A stretch of DNA of 64,000 bases from Polycyclovorans sp002706265 (GTDB lineage Bacteria; Pseudomonadota; Gammaproteobacteria; Nevskiales; Nevskiaceae). This document shows, piece after piece, positions 26,048 to 34,092 of this stretch. Where the stretch lies: contig CAXBBM010000002.1 of NCBI GenBank assembly GCA_963973915.1, forward strand, positions 186,001-250,000, given 5' to 3'. Each line of letters opens with the position of its first letter. The stretch's first letter is position 1. The notes beneath the pieces are model-generated. The model was given only the letters and a program-made list of their open reading frames with translations, was not told the DNA's origin and made no database searches. The translations under genes were made by a program, and so were the position numbers.

Positions 26048-26782
26048 TTACAGGTGCAGACCGCACTCCGTCTTTGCCTTGCCGGCCCAACGCCCGCTGC
26101 GGCCCTCGCCCTTGGCGGTGCAATGGGTGCAGCCGATGGACTGGTAGCCCTGGGCCACCAGCGGGTGAAACGGCAGGCCGTGATCGACGATGTAGGCGTC
26201 ACGCTGGGCGCGGGTGACGTCGATCATGGGGTTGAACTTGAGCACGCCGCGGCGCATCTCGAACACCTCCATGCCGGCGCGATGGTCGGTTTGCCAGCCC
26301 ATGAGGCTCGACACCCACACGTCATAGTTGGGCTTGATCGCCTCCAGCGGCTCGACCTTGTTGATCGAGCAGCAGAAGTCGGGGTTCTTCTCCCAGGTCT
26401 GGTCGTCGCGCGTGAACTGGTGCTTCCAGTCCTCGGCCTTGATGTCGAACACCTCAAGGCCATATTCCTTCGACAAACGGTCGCGATACGCGATGGTTTC
26501 GAGGAAGTGGTAGCCGGTGTCGATGAAGGCAATTTTCTGCCGCGATTCGATGCGGTGAATGATGTGCAGAAAATAAGCCGAGGTGGCGGCGAACGAGGAG
26601 GTCACCAGCACCTTGTCGGCATCGAACTCCGAGTAAAACAGCCTCAGGCGTGCCTCGAAATCGAGGGGCGTGTAGCGCACGTTGAGGTCGGCGATCTGGG
26701 CGTCGCTGTAGCGCGCGCTGGCGGGTTCGGTGGCCGGTGATGCGGCAAGGTTCGCGGGGCTTTCGAGCAGTGCATTTTCCAT
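26048..26782 (-). CDS. cysH: Adenylylsulfate (APS) reductase, assimilatory, 4Fe-4S type
   Basis: 244 aa from the ATG at 26782 (a TTG two codons upstream is in frame). It has the N-type ATP-PPase-like core (SSFAATSAYFLH) and, importantly, the paired cysteines CC in NPDFCCSINKVEPL plus CTHC near 221. This CC...CxxC set marks 4Fe-4S cluster APS-preferring enzymes rather than the PAPS reductases of enterics. The catalytic ECGLH motif closes the protein. It reduces APS to sulfite and AMP with thioredoxin. A TATACT box lies only 7 nt upstream of the ATG on the minus strand, so the transcript may be nearly leaderless. Confidence 0.94.
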   Translation of the reverse strand: MENALLESPANLAASPATEPASARYSDAQIADLNVRYTPLDFEARLRLFYSEFDADKVLVTSSFAATSAYFLHIIHRIESRQKIAFIDTGYHFLETIAYRDRLSKEYGLEVFDIKAEDWKHQFTRDDQTWEKNPDFCCSINKVEPLEAIKPNYDVWVSSLMGWQTDHRAGMEVFEMRRGVLKFNPMIDVTRAQRDAYIVDHGLPFHPLVAQGYQSIGCTHCTAKGEGRSGRWAGKAKTECGLHL

Positions 26783-26925
26783 GCGCAAAAGTATAAGCGC
26801 GCGGTGCCTGATTCCCAGCCGACATGAACAACGGTTCTAAGGTCAGAACAGCGCCGGGCGGGCGCGGGCGGCGCGGCGACTCGCGGCGACTGCGGAAACC
26901 CCGCGGGCCTGCGTACCATGACGCC

Positions 26926-27492
26926 ATGGCAAGACGCGCACTCGGCACCTTACGCATCATCGGCGGGCATCACCGCTCCCGGCTCATCCACTTTGATGCC
27001 GGCAACGGCGTGCGCCCGACGCCCGATCGGGTGCGGCAGACGGTGTTTGACTGGCTGGCGCCCATCATTCACGGCGCCAGGGTGCTCGATCTGTTCGCCG
27101 GATCGGGCGCGCTGGGGCTGGAGGCGGCTTCGCGCGGCGCGCACGAGGTGACGTTCGTCGAAAACCAGCGGGGTTCCGCGGCGGCGATACGCGATGCCAT
27201 CGCTCTGCTCAAGCTCGATCAGGTGCGCGTGGCCGAGCAGGATGCGCTGGCCTGGTTGTCGGGCACGGCGGCGACCTTCGATGTGGTGTTTCTGGACCCG
27301 CCCTATGGCAGCGACCTGCTGAGCCGCAGCCTGGAGCGTCTGCCGCGCTGCCTCAACCCCGGCGCCATGGTCTATCTGGAATGGCCGTCCGGTCAGGCGC
27401 CGATACTGCCGCAGGGCCTGAGCGTGCACCGTGAGCGCCAGGCAGGAAAGGTATGCTTCGCATTGCTCAAACAAGAGGTCGTCCATCCGTGA
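26926..27492 (+). CDS. rsmD: 16S rRNA (guanine966-N2)-methyltransferase
   Basis: 188 aa from ATG. N-terminal RIIGGHHRSRLI and RPTPDRVRQTVFDWL, SAM-binding LDLFAGSGALGLEA and the N6/N2-methylase motif DPPY are all present, giving the standard RsmD layout. Its TGA overlaps the GTG start of coaD, the conserved rsmD-coaD pairing of gammaproteobacteria. Confidence 0.96.
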   Translation: MARRALGTLRIIGGHHRSRLIHFDAGNGVRPTPDRVRQTVFDWLAPIIHGARVLDLFAGSGALGLEAASRGAHEVTFVENQRGSAAAIRDAIALLKLDQVRVAEQDALAWLSGTAATFDVVFLDPPYGSDLLSRSLERLPRCLNPGAMVYLEWPSGQAPILPQGLSVHRERQAGKVCFALLKQEVVHP

Positions 27493-28019
27493 AGATCGTA
27501 GCGGCTTACTCCGGAACCTTTGACCCGATCACCCTCGGGCACAACGACATCATTCACCGCGCGGCGCGCATGTTTCCCAAGCTGATCGTGGCCGTGGGCC
27601 TCAATCCGGCCAAGAACCCGCGCTTCAATATCGAAGAACGGGTGGCGCTGATCCAGTCCTGTGTCACCGACCTGAAGAATGTCGAGGTGGTGGGCTTTTC
27701 GGGCCTGGTGGTCGAGTTCGCCCGGGAGCATGAGGTCAACGTGCTGGTGCGCGGCGTGCGCAACGGCATGGACGTGGACTACGAGCGGCAGATGGCGGTG
27801 ATGAATCGCGACCTCTACGCCAAGCTGGACACGGTGATGCTGGCGCCCAGCCCCGAGTTTGCGCACCTGTCGTCGAGTCTGGTGCGGGAGCTGGCGGGCC
27901 TGGGCGCGCCGGTAGAAAAGCTGGTGCCCAAGCCGGTGATCGCGCCATTGCTGGAGCGTTTTGGGCGACCGCTTGCCAAGGAAGCCGCCGCCCGGCCCAA
28001 GCGCAGCCGCTCGCGTTGA
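27489..28019 (+). CDS. coaD: Phosphopantetheine adenylyltransferase
   Basis: 176 aa from a GTG that overlaps the rsmD stop (GTGA). Nucleotidyltransferase motif GTFDPITLGHNDII (the T/HxGH signature) and the C-terminal HLSSSLVREL motif are intact. It makes dephospho-CoA from 4'-phosphopantetheine and ATP, the penultimate step of CoA synthesis. It is about 17 residues longer than E. coli CoaD because of a basic Lys/Arg-rich tail. Confidence 0.97.
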   Translation: MKIVAAYSGTFDPITLGHNDIIHRAARMFPKLIVAVGLNPAKNPRFNIEERVALIQSCVTDLKNVEVVGFSGLVVEFAREHEVNVLVRGVRNGMDVDYERQMAVMNRDLYAKLDTVMLAPSPEFAHLSSSLVRELAGLGAPVEKLVPKPVIAPLLERFGRPLAKEAAARPKRSRSR

Positions 28020-28029
28020 GCGGGGCGTC

Positions 28030-28290
28030 ATGTCGCTGAAGATCACGCAGGACTGCATCAATTGCGATGTCTGCGAGCCGGTGTGCCCGAACAATGCGAT
28101 TTTTCAGGGCATCGAGATCTACGAAATCGACCCGAATCTTTGTACCGAATGCGTGGGGCATTTCGACGCGCCCCAGTGCCAGCAGGTCTGCCCGGTAGAC
28201 TGCATTCCGCTCGACCCGCAGCACGTTGAAACCCGCGAGCAGTTGCTTGGCAAGTATCAACGCTTGGTCGCCGCGGAGGACCCCCTTTAG
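28030..28290 (+). CDS. 2[4Fe-4S] ferredoxin, YfhL/Allochromatium type
   Basis: 86 aa. First cluster set CINCDVCEPVCP; second set CTEC followed by an eight-residue insertion, then CQQVCPVDC. The insertion and C-terminal helix (EQLLGKYQRLV) are characteristic of Alvin-type ferredoxins, which have very low potential clusters. It is placed right after coaD, as in many gammaproteobacteria. The electron partner is unknown. Confidence 0.95.
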   Translation: MSLKITQDCINCDVCEPVCPNNAIFQGIEIYEIDPNLCTECVGHFDAPQCQQVCPVDCIPLDPQHVETREQLLGKYQRLVAAEDPL

Positions 28291-28293
28291 GCC

Positions 28294-29988
28294 ATGACCC
28301 GCATCCGGCAAGGCATCAGCGTGAGCGCCCTCGTGGCGCTGTTGTGTGTGGCCACCGCCTGCCGTGGCGCGCCGCCTGCCGAACCCGACAGCGCCGTGGC
28401 CGGGGCCTGTGCCACCGCGCACCCCCTGGCCACGGCAGCCTGCCGCGACACGTTGGCCCAGGGCGGCAACGCCATGGACGCCGCGGTGGCGGCCTCGGCC
28501 GTGCTGGCGGTGGTGGAGCCCACCGGCTCGGGCATGGGCGGTGGCGGCTTCTGGTTGGTCCACCGCGCCGAAGACGGCTTCGAGGTGATGATTGACGGCC
28601 GCGAAACCGCGCCCATGGGCGCGCGGCTGGAACACTACCTCGACGCCCAGGGTGAGCCGGTCTCCGCCCGCAGCCTGCATGGGCCGTTGGCCGCCGGCAT
28701 TCCCGGTCAACCGGCGGCGCTCGATCATCTGGCCCGCCAGTACGGCCGGTTGCCCCTGGCCGCCAGCCTGGCCGCCGCCGAGCGCCACGCCCGGGACGGC
28801 TTCGTGCTCGATGCCGAACTGGCCGAAGATTTTGTCCGGCACTGGCCCCGGTTCGATGCCGGTGCGCGCGCCACCTTTGGCGTCGGCGGCCAACCCCCCA
28901 AGGCCGGTGACCGGCTCAAGCAACCCGATCTGGCCGCGCTGTTCGCCGCCATGCGCGAGCAGGGCGCAGCGGCCTTTTACCGGGGCGACTATGCCAAGCG
29001 CCTGGCGGCCGGTGTGCAGGCCGCCGGGGGGCACTGGCAGCCGGCCGATCTGTGGGGCTATCGCGTCGTCGAACGCGCGCCGGTGGTCAGTTATTTTCGC
29101 GATGCCCGCATCGTCAGCGCAGCGCCACCGTCCGCCGGCGGGGTCGCTCTGGCCACCATGCTCGGTCAGCTTGAAGCCTTGAACGTGACCCTGCCGCTGG
29201 ACGATCAGGGTCGGCACTGGGTGATCGAGGCCATGCGCCGCGCCTACGCCGACCGCGCCGCACATCTGGGCGACCCCGATTTTGTCTGGCTGCCGCTGGC
29301 CCGGCTCACCGGCACGGCGCACGCCCGGCAGTGGGCCGCCACCATTGACCCCGACCGCGCCACCCCCAGCGACACTCTGGGCACCCGCGCCGACCTGCCC
29401 GGCGGCACCGACACCACCCATCTGTCGGTGATCGATGCCGACGGCAACCGCGTGGCGGCAACGCTGTCGATCAACATCCCCTTCGGTGCTGCGATGGTGG
29501 TGCCCGGCACCGGCGTGCTGCTCAATGACGAACTCGACGATTTCGCCATGTCGACCACTGCTCAAAACGTGTACGGCCTGATCGGCTCGAAAGCCAACCT
29601 GCTGGCGCCGGGCAAGCGGCCGCTGTCGTCCATGACGCCGACGTTTGTCACTTCGCCGCGCGGCACCCTGGTGGTCGGCACGCCGGGTGGCAGCCGCATC
29701 ATCACCATGGTGCTGCTGGCGGTGCTGGATTGGCTGGGCGGGGCGACACCCGAGCAGATGGCGGCGGCACCGCGGTTCCATCACCAGTTCTATCCCGACG
29801 AAGTGTCGCTGGAACGGGGCGCGCTGGACGCGCCGGCGCGGGCCGACCTGACCGCGCGCGGGCATCAGGTGACCGAGCTGAACCGCTGCTACGGTAATCT
29901 GCAGGCCGTGGGCTGGGCGTCGCCCTCAGGATTTTTCGCCGTCTCCGACCCGCGCGGGATCGGGGCGGCCTGGTCGTTTGGGGAATGA
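28294..29988 (+). CDS. ggt: Gamma-glutamyltransferase (glutathione hydrolase) precursor
   Basis: 564 aa. A 25-residue hydrophobic leader with a possible weak lipobox (ATAC) suggests export to the periplasm. The self-cleavage/catalytic site DTTHLSV places the nucleophile Thr at 374. The small-subunit motifs PFGAAMVVPGTGVLLNDELDDF and PGGSRI are also present, so the enzyme should be active. It transfers or hydrolyses the gamma-glutamyl group of glutathione. An ExbB-like gene follows after a single base, an unusual partner. Confidence 0.93.
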   Translation: MTRIRQGISVSALVALLCVATACRGAPPAEPDSAVAGACATAHPLATAACRDTLAQGGNAMDAAVAASAVLAVVEPTGSGMGGGGFWLVHRAEDGFEVMIDGRETAPMGARLEHYLDAQGEPVSARSLHGPLAAGIPGQPAALDHLARQYGRLPLAASLAAAERHARDGFVLDAELAEDFVRHWPRFDAGARATFGVGGQPPKAGDRLKQPDLAALFAAMREQGAAAFYRGDYAKRLAAGVQAAGGHWQPADLWGYRVVERAPVVSYFRDARIVSAAPPSAGGVALATMLGQLEALNVTLPLDDQGRHWVIEAMRRAYADRAAHLGDPDFVWLPLARLTGTAHARQWAATIDPDRATPSDTLGTRADLPGGTDTTHLSVIDADGNRVAATLSINIPFGAAMVVPGTGVLLNDELDDFAMSTTAQNVYGLIGSKANLLAPGKRPLSSMTPTFVTSPRGTLVVGTPGGSRIITMVLLAVLDWLGGATPEQMAAAPRFHHQFYPDEVSLERGALDAPARADLTARGHQVTELNRCYGNLQAVGWASPSGFFAVSDPRGIGAAWSFGE

Positions 29989-29989
29989 C

Positions 29990-30688
29990 ATGCAGCTTGC
30001 GCACGTAGGCCAATGGTTGCAGCTCGGCGGTCCGGTAATGGTGATCCTGCTGCTGATGAGCATTGGCGCACTGACCCTGATTCTGCTCAAGACATGGCAG
30101 TTCACCGAGCGCCGCGTGGGCGCCCGCGACTACCTGCCGCAGTTCTTCGACGCCACTGCGCGCGGGCATTGGCAGGTGGCGCATCAGGCCCTGGAAGGGC
30201 GCCCCGGTCCGCTGCCTGCGGTGCTGCGGCTGGCGGTGCTGGCCAGGCGGGACCGCAGCGTCAGCGAGGCCGACGCACGCGAGCAGGTCGCGGCCTTTGC
30301 GGCCGACCAGATCGAGCAGCAGCGCAGCCTGTTCCGCCCCCTGGAAGTGATTGCCACGCTGGCGCCGCTGCTGGGGTTGCTGGGCACGGTGATGGGCATG
30401 ATCGAGGCCTTTCAGCGGTTGCAGGCGGCAGGGGATCGCGTGGATCCGGCAATCCTGTCCGGCGGCATCTGGGAGGCGCTGCTGACCACCGCCGCCGGGT
30501 TGATCGTGGCCATTCCGGTGATCGCCGTGCTCAACACGCTGGAGCGCAAGGTCGAGCGTCTGCATCGCGACACCGAGTCGGCACTGACCCGCGTCTTCAC
30601 CCGCCCGATCGGGGCCGGGGGGGCGACCCGGGAGCCGGCGCCGGCCGCGCAGGTCGGCGATCTGCCGCCGTCGGATGTGATGCCGTAG
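29990..30688 (+). CDS. ExbB/TolQ/MotA-family proton channel protein
   Basis: 232 aa, ATG one base after the ggt stop. One N-terminal membrane helix (VMVILLLMSIGALTLILLK), a cytoplasmic loop, then the two family helices with the signature LAPLLGLLGTVMGMIEAF and the TTAAGLIVAIPVIAVLN segment. Ala/Pro-rich tail. It forms the pentameric stator with ExbD-like dimers that converts proton flow into motion of a periplasm-spanning partner. No tonB or tolA homologue is next to it. Either ExbB or TolQ is possible by family. Confidence 0.9.
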   Translation: MQLAHVGQWLQLGGPVMVILLLMSIGALTLILLKTWQFTERRVGARDYLPQFFDATARGHWQVAHQALEGRPGPLPAVLRLAVLARRDRSVSEADAREQVAAFAADQIEQQRSLFRPLEVIATLAPLLGLLGTVMGMIEAFQRLQAAGDRVDPAILSGGIWEALLTTAAGLIVAIPVIAVLNTLERKVERLHRDTESALTRVFTRPIGAGGATREPAPAAQVGDLPPSDVMP

Positions 30689-30702
30689 CCGGCGACGCTC
30701 TG

Positions 30703-31089
30703 GTGCAGATACCGCTCGCCCGCCGCCGCCGGGTTCCCAGCCCGCTCACCTCGCTGATCGACGTGGTCTTCATCCTGTTGTTCTTCTTCATGCTGGCCTC
30801 CTCGTACATGGACTGGCGCAGCCTCAACATGACCCTGGGCGGTCGCGCCGAATCCGACGCGGTGCAGCGTCTCGATGCCTGGGGCGTGCAGGTGTATGCC
30901 GATGGCGCCATTGCCCTCAACGGCGCCCTGCTGAGCCCGCAGGAGATCGACGCGCGGCTGCGCACTGTGCCCGGCTTTCCGGTGGTGGTGCAGCCCGAGC
31001 CGGGCGTCAGCCTGCAGGCACTGGTGGCAGTGCTGGACCGGCTGCGGCCCACCGGTGTGGCCCTGGTGGTCGGGAAGCTGCCGCAGTGA
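30703..31089 (+). CDS. ExbD/TolR-family protein, first copy
   Basis: 128 aa from GTG at 30703, 14 nt after the ExbB gene. Short basic cytoplasmic start, then one membrane helix SLIDVVFILLFFFML with the conserved proton-pathway Asp20, then a periplasmic domain. It ends overlapping the second exbD-like start (GTGA). It presumably partners the ExbB-like channel. Confidence 0.88.
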   Translation: MQIPLARRRRVPSPLTSLIDVVFILLFFFMLASSYMDWRSLNMTLGGRAESDAVQRLDAWGVQVYADGAIALNGALLSPQEIDARLRTVPGFPVVVQPEPGVSLQALVAVLDRLRPTGVALVVGKLPQ

Positions 31090-31499
31090 AACTGCCGCTG
31101 CCGACCCGCGCGCGCCGCACCGGGGACGACATGCTGCCCTTGGTCAATATCGTGTTTCTGCTGTTGATATTTTTCATGCTGGCCGGGGCCGTCAGCACGC
31201 CCGATCCGCTGAACGTGCAGCCGCCGCAGTCGATGGTCGATGCTGCGGGGGACCGCCTGCCGTCGATGCTGGTGGTGGGCGCCGACGGTCGTCTGGCCCT
31301 GGGGCGCGAAGTCTTCACCCTCGAAGGCCTGGCGCCGCGCATCGACGCCTGGCTGGCGGCCGCGCCGCCGGGTTTTCCGCTCACGGTCAAGGCCGATGCC
31401 GAGACCGAAGCGCTGGCCATCGTCACGCTGCTGGAGGCGCTGAAGCGCCAGGGCGTGACCCACGTGCGGCTGATGACCGCCCGGGTGCGCGCCGCCTGA
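31086..31499 (+). CDS. ExbD/TolR-family protein, second copy lacking the conserved Asp
   Basis: 137 aa from a GTG overlapping the previous stop. Same layout (basic start, one helix, periplasmic domain), but the helix reads PLVNIVFLLLIFFML: Asn21 stands where the proton-accepting Asp is expected. It may form a heterodimer with the first copy in which only one subunit carries the protonatable residue. A 10-bp gap separates it from a convergent gene. Confidence 0.87.
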   Translation: MKLPLPTRARRTGDDMLPLVNIVFLLLIFFMLAGAVSTPDPLNVQPPQSMVDAAGDRLPSMLVVGADGRLALGREVFTLEGLAPRIDAWLAAAPPGFPLTVKADAETEALAIVTLLEALKRQGVTHVRLMTARVRAA

Positions 31500-31509
31500 C
31501 CTGCCGGCG

Positions 31510-32016
31510 TCAGTGCTGTCGCCGGCCCCCGGTGTAAGCGCCCGCCGCGTCGACCAGGCCGTGGGTGCGCAGGTAGGCCAAGGCGTCGTCACTGTCCGTG
31601 TCGAACCAGGCGGCGGCACTGCCCTGAATGAAGTGATAACCCCAGGCATCCATGTCAGCGAACAGCCGGGCGCGCGAATAGCCGGGCACCGTGGGGGCCA
31701 GCAGAGCCTGCAGATAACAGACCGCATGTTCTTCGGTGTCGCTGCCGCAGGCGTCAGTGTCGACCGTGGCGCGGCGTTCGGCGTCCATGCACAGCCAGTG
31801 CGCCAACTCGTGCAGCAGCGAATGCACCGGGGTGTCGGGGCGCACATGCAGACGGTCGCCGATCAGACCCGCTTCTTCGTCGCCCCAGTAACTGCCCGGA
31901 ATGGCGGTCTCGGCCGCAACCCAATGCAACTGCATGCCGCGGGCCGCGACCCAGGCCTCCAGCGCGCTGGCGTTCAGCGCTGCACAGCGCAGCACGTCGG
32001 GCGGGGAAGAGTGCAT
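31510..32016 (-). CDS. Hypothetical zincin-like protein with HELAH motif
   Basis: 168 aa, not recognised beyond its motif. HELAHWLCMD near residue 69 is an HExxH zinc site, and a downstream EEHAVCYLQ could supply the third ligand Glu as in gluzincins. No signal peptide or membrane segment. Acidic overall. It is convergent with the ExbBDD unit and has a short unshared upstream region, so probably its own promoter. Metallopeptidase activity is an inference. Confidence 0.7.
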   Translation of the reverse strand: MHSSPPDVLRCAALNASALEAWVAARGMQLHWVAAETAIPGSYWGDEEAGLIGDRLHVRPDTPVHSLLHELAHWLCMDAERRATVDTDACGSDTEEHAVCYLQALLAPTVPGYSRARLFADMDAWGYHFIQGSAAAWFDTDSDDALAYLRTHGLVDAAGAYTGGRRQH

Positions 32017-32194
32017 CGGACAGTCAACTCGGGCGAAGGGTGGGGCCGGTTCGAGCGCGTCAAACCGAGGAACGGGATGCGCGGATTGTAAGCACGCGCG
32101 AGGCCGCTGATGACCGGGTGAAGTGTGGCCCCGGCCACTTGCCGCGGCGGTGCGTGCGCGTCAGCGTTGCCAGAGACGTTGCATCAGGGGCGGA

Positions 32195-32803
32195 TCAGGT
32201 CTTGCGCAAGGACCGCATGTAGGCGCGGATCAGCCGGACACCCTGTTCGGCCAGGCAGAAGTCGTCGCTCTCCAGCAGGCCCAGGTGCAGCACGCCGATG
32301 GCGTGGCTCTGCAAGCCCAGCGCCGCCAGTGGTGGGCTGAGGTCATCGGTCAACAGGTTCTGGGCGCGGGCGCGTGCGAAGTAGCGCTCGAAACTGCGGC
32401 GCCGGCCCAGGCGCATCTCGCGCTCGATCTCGTCCAGCCCCGAGTCGGACGACAGATGCTCGCGGCGCAGCAGCACGATGGCGTAGACCCGCCGGATATT
32501 GGCGTTCTCGCCGACGAAGGTCATGAGGCTGCAGACATGGCGCTCCAGAGTGGTCAGCGGGTCTTCGCCGGCCTGATCAAGCTTGGCGATGTCGTCTATC
32601 GGAAAACGCACCCGCTCGATCATCGCGGCGTACAGCGCGGCCTTGTCGTTGAAATGCCAGTACAGCGCCCCCCGGGTGACGCCGGCCTCGCGGGCGATCT
32701 GCTCCAGCGTGGCGTTGGCGACACCGCGCGCGAAAAAAACGGTCTCGGCGGCGTCGAGCAGCGCGCAACGCGTGGCCTCGGCTTGATCTTTGGTACGGCG
32801 CAT
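32195..32803 (-). CDS. TetR/AcrR-family repressor of the adjacent RND efflux operon
   Basis: 202 aa. N-terminal helix-turn-helix ATLEQIAREAGVTRGALYWHF is the TetR signature in its AcrR/TtgR/SmeT flavour; the variable C-terminal ligand domain follows. It is transcribed divergently from the efflux genes across a 74-bp gap that contains an 18-bp palindrome, the usual arrangement for a local drug-responsive repressor. The inducer is unknown. Confidence 0.92.
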   Translation of the reverse strand: MRRTKDQAEATRCALLDAAETVFFARGVANATLEQIAREAGVTRGALYWHFNDKAALYAAMIERVRFPIDDIAKLDQAGEDPLTTLERHVCSLMTFVGENANIRRVYAIVLLRREHLSSDSGLDEIEREMRLGRRRSFERYFARARAQNLLTDDLSPPLAALGLQSHAIGVLHLGLLESDDFCLAEQGVRLIRAYMRSLRKT

Positions 32804-32841
32804 CAGGCGGTTCTTGAAATCGGAAGGAACTGGTGTATTGT

Positions 32842-32859
32842 ATACGTTCGCGAATGTAT
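32842..32859. promoter_or_regulatory. Palindromic TetR-type operator between repressor and efflux genes
   Basis: ATAC-g-TTCGCGAA-t-GTAT is an 18-bp near-perfect palindrome (only one mismatched pair), similar in flavour to AcrR/TtgR operators. It sits 18 bp before the membrane-fusion gene and about 39 bp before the repressor start, so binding could block both promoters. Confidence 0.6.
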
Positions 32860-32877
32860 GTAAACAGGAATGCTTCG

Positions 32878-34092
32878 ATGCCTTATACCCCCCTTGCTGC
32901 CGCCCCGCGGGACGGTGGCTTTTTTAATCGGTGGTTGCTGATCGTCACGCTGGGTTCGACGATGGTGCTGGCGGGTTGTGGTGAGGGCGCTGCGTCGAAG
33001 GAGGGCGATGCCCCGCCGCCCGCCGCAACGGTGCGGACCGAGACGGTGGAAACCCGTGACGTGAAGATTCAGGGCGTGTTTCCCGGCCGTGCGCGGGGCG
33101 CGCGCGAGGTGGAGGTCAGGGCGCGGGTCGCCGGCATACTCGAAGAGCGGACCTATGACGAAGGCGCCAAGGTTGCGGCGGGCGATCGACTGTTCCGCAT
33201 CGACGCACGGCCCTACCGGATCGCGGTGCAGCGTGCGGAGGCCGGTCTGGCCGAGGCAACCGCCACGGTCAACGAGGCGCGCCGGCAGTGGGACCGGGTC
33301 GAAGGTCTGTTCAACCAGGATGCGATCAGCGCCCGTGAACGCGATGCCGCCCGCTCGGCGGTGGAGCTGGCCGAGGCGCAGCGGCAGACGGCCGCCGCCA
33401 ACCTGGCCGACGCCCGCCTGGATTTGAGTTACACCGATGTGAAGGCGCCGATCAATGGCGTGACGGGTCTTGAGACGGTGCCGGAAGGGACCCTGGTAGC
33501 CGTTGGCGACTTGCTGACCCAGGTGACCCAGCTTGACCCGATACACCTGCGTTTCTCGTTTCCCGAGACAGACGCCTTGACGCGCGCTCAGGGCCAGATG
33601 TCGAAGGGCGACCCAGCGCCGCCGCTGACCCTGATCCTCAACGACGGCAGCGCGTACGGCATGCCCGGCAGAATCGACTTCACCAACGCGGTGGTCGACT
33701 CGGCCACCGGGTCCGTCACGGCGCGCGCAGTGTTCCCGAATCCTGATGGCGTGATCCGCCCCGGACAATTTCTGCGGGTGCGGGTGCTGCTTGAATTGCT
33801 GGATGACGCGGTGACCGTTCCCGAGTCGGCGATCTCCCAGGGCGCGGACGGCACGCAGGTCTTTGTGGTGCAAGACAACAAGGCCATCGCCACGCCAGTT
33901 GAGCTGGGCCCGGTGGTGGACGGCGCCCAGGTGATCCGCAAGGGCTTGAGCGGCGGTGAACGTCTGGTGGTCAGCGGGCTGTCGGGTCTCAGGCACGAGG
34001 CGCCGGTCCGCGAAGAGGCCGGTCAGGGTGAATCCAAACCGGATGCCGCGGCGGCCGCGGGGGCCCAGGTGGTCGCCGGGAGGGGCCGCTGA
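32878..34092 (+). CDS. RND efflux periplasmic adaptor (membrane fusion) lipoprotein
   Basis: 404 aa from ATG with AGGA about 8 nt upstream. N-terminal hydrophobic segment ends in the lipobox LAGC, so it is a lipoprotein like AcrA/MexA. The lipoyl/barrel-sandwich halves, alpha-helical hairpin (residues about 100-170, Ala/Glu/Arg rich) and beta-barrel follow in the usual order. It bridges the RND pump and the outer-membrane channel. Its TGA overlaps the ATG of the pump gene by one base. Confidence 0.95.
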   Translation: MPYTPLAAAPRDGGFFNRWLLIVTLGSTMVLAGCGEGAASKEGDAPPPAATVRTETVETRDVKIQGVFPGRARGAREVEVRARVAGILEERTYDEGAKVAAGDRLFRIDARPYRIAVQRAEAGLAEATATVNEARRQWDRVEGLFNQDAISARERDAARSAVELAEAQRQTAAANLADARLDLSYTDVKAPINGVTGLETVPEGTLVAVGDLLTQVTQLDPIHLRFSFPETDALTRAQGQMSKGDPAPPLTLILNDGSAYGMPGRIDFTNAVVDSATGSVTARAVFPNPDGVIRPGQFLRVRVLLELLDDAVTVPESAISQGADGTQVFVVQDNKAIATPVELGPVVDGAQVIRKGLSGGERLVVSGLSGLRHEAPVREEAGQGESKPDAAAAAGAQVVAGRGR

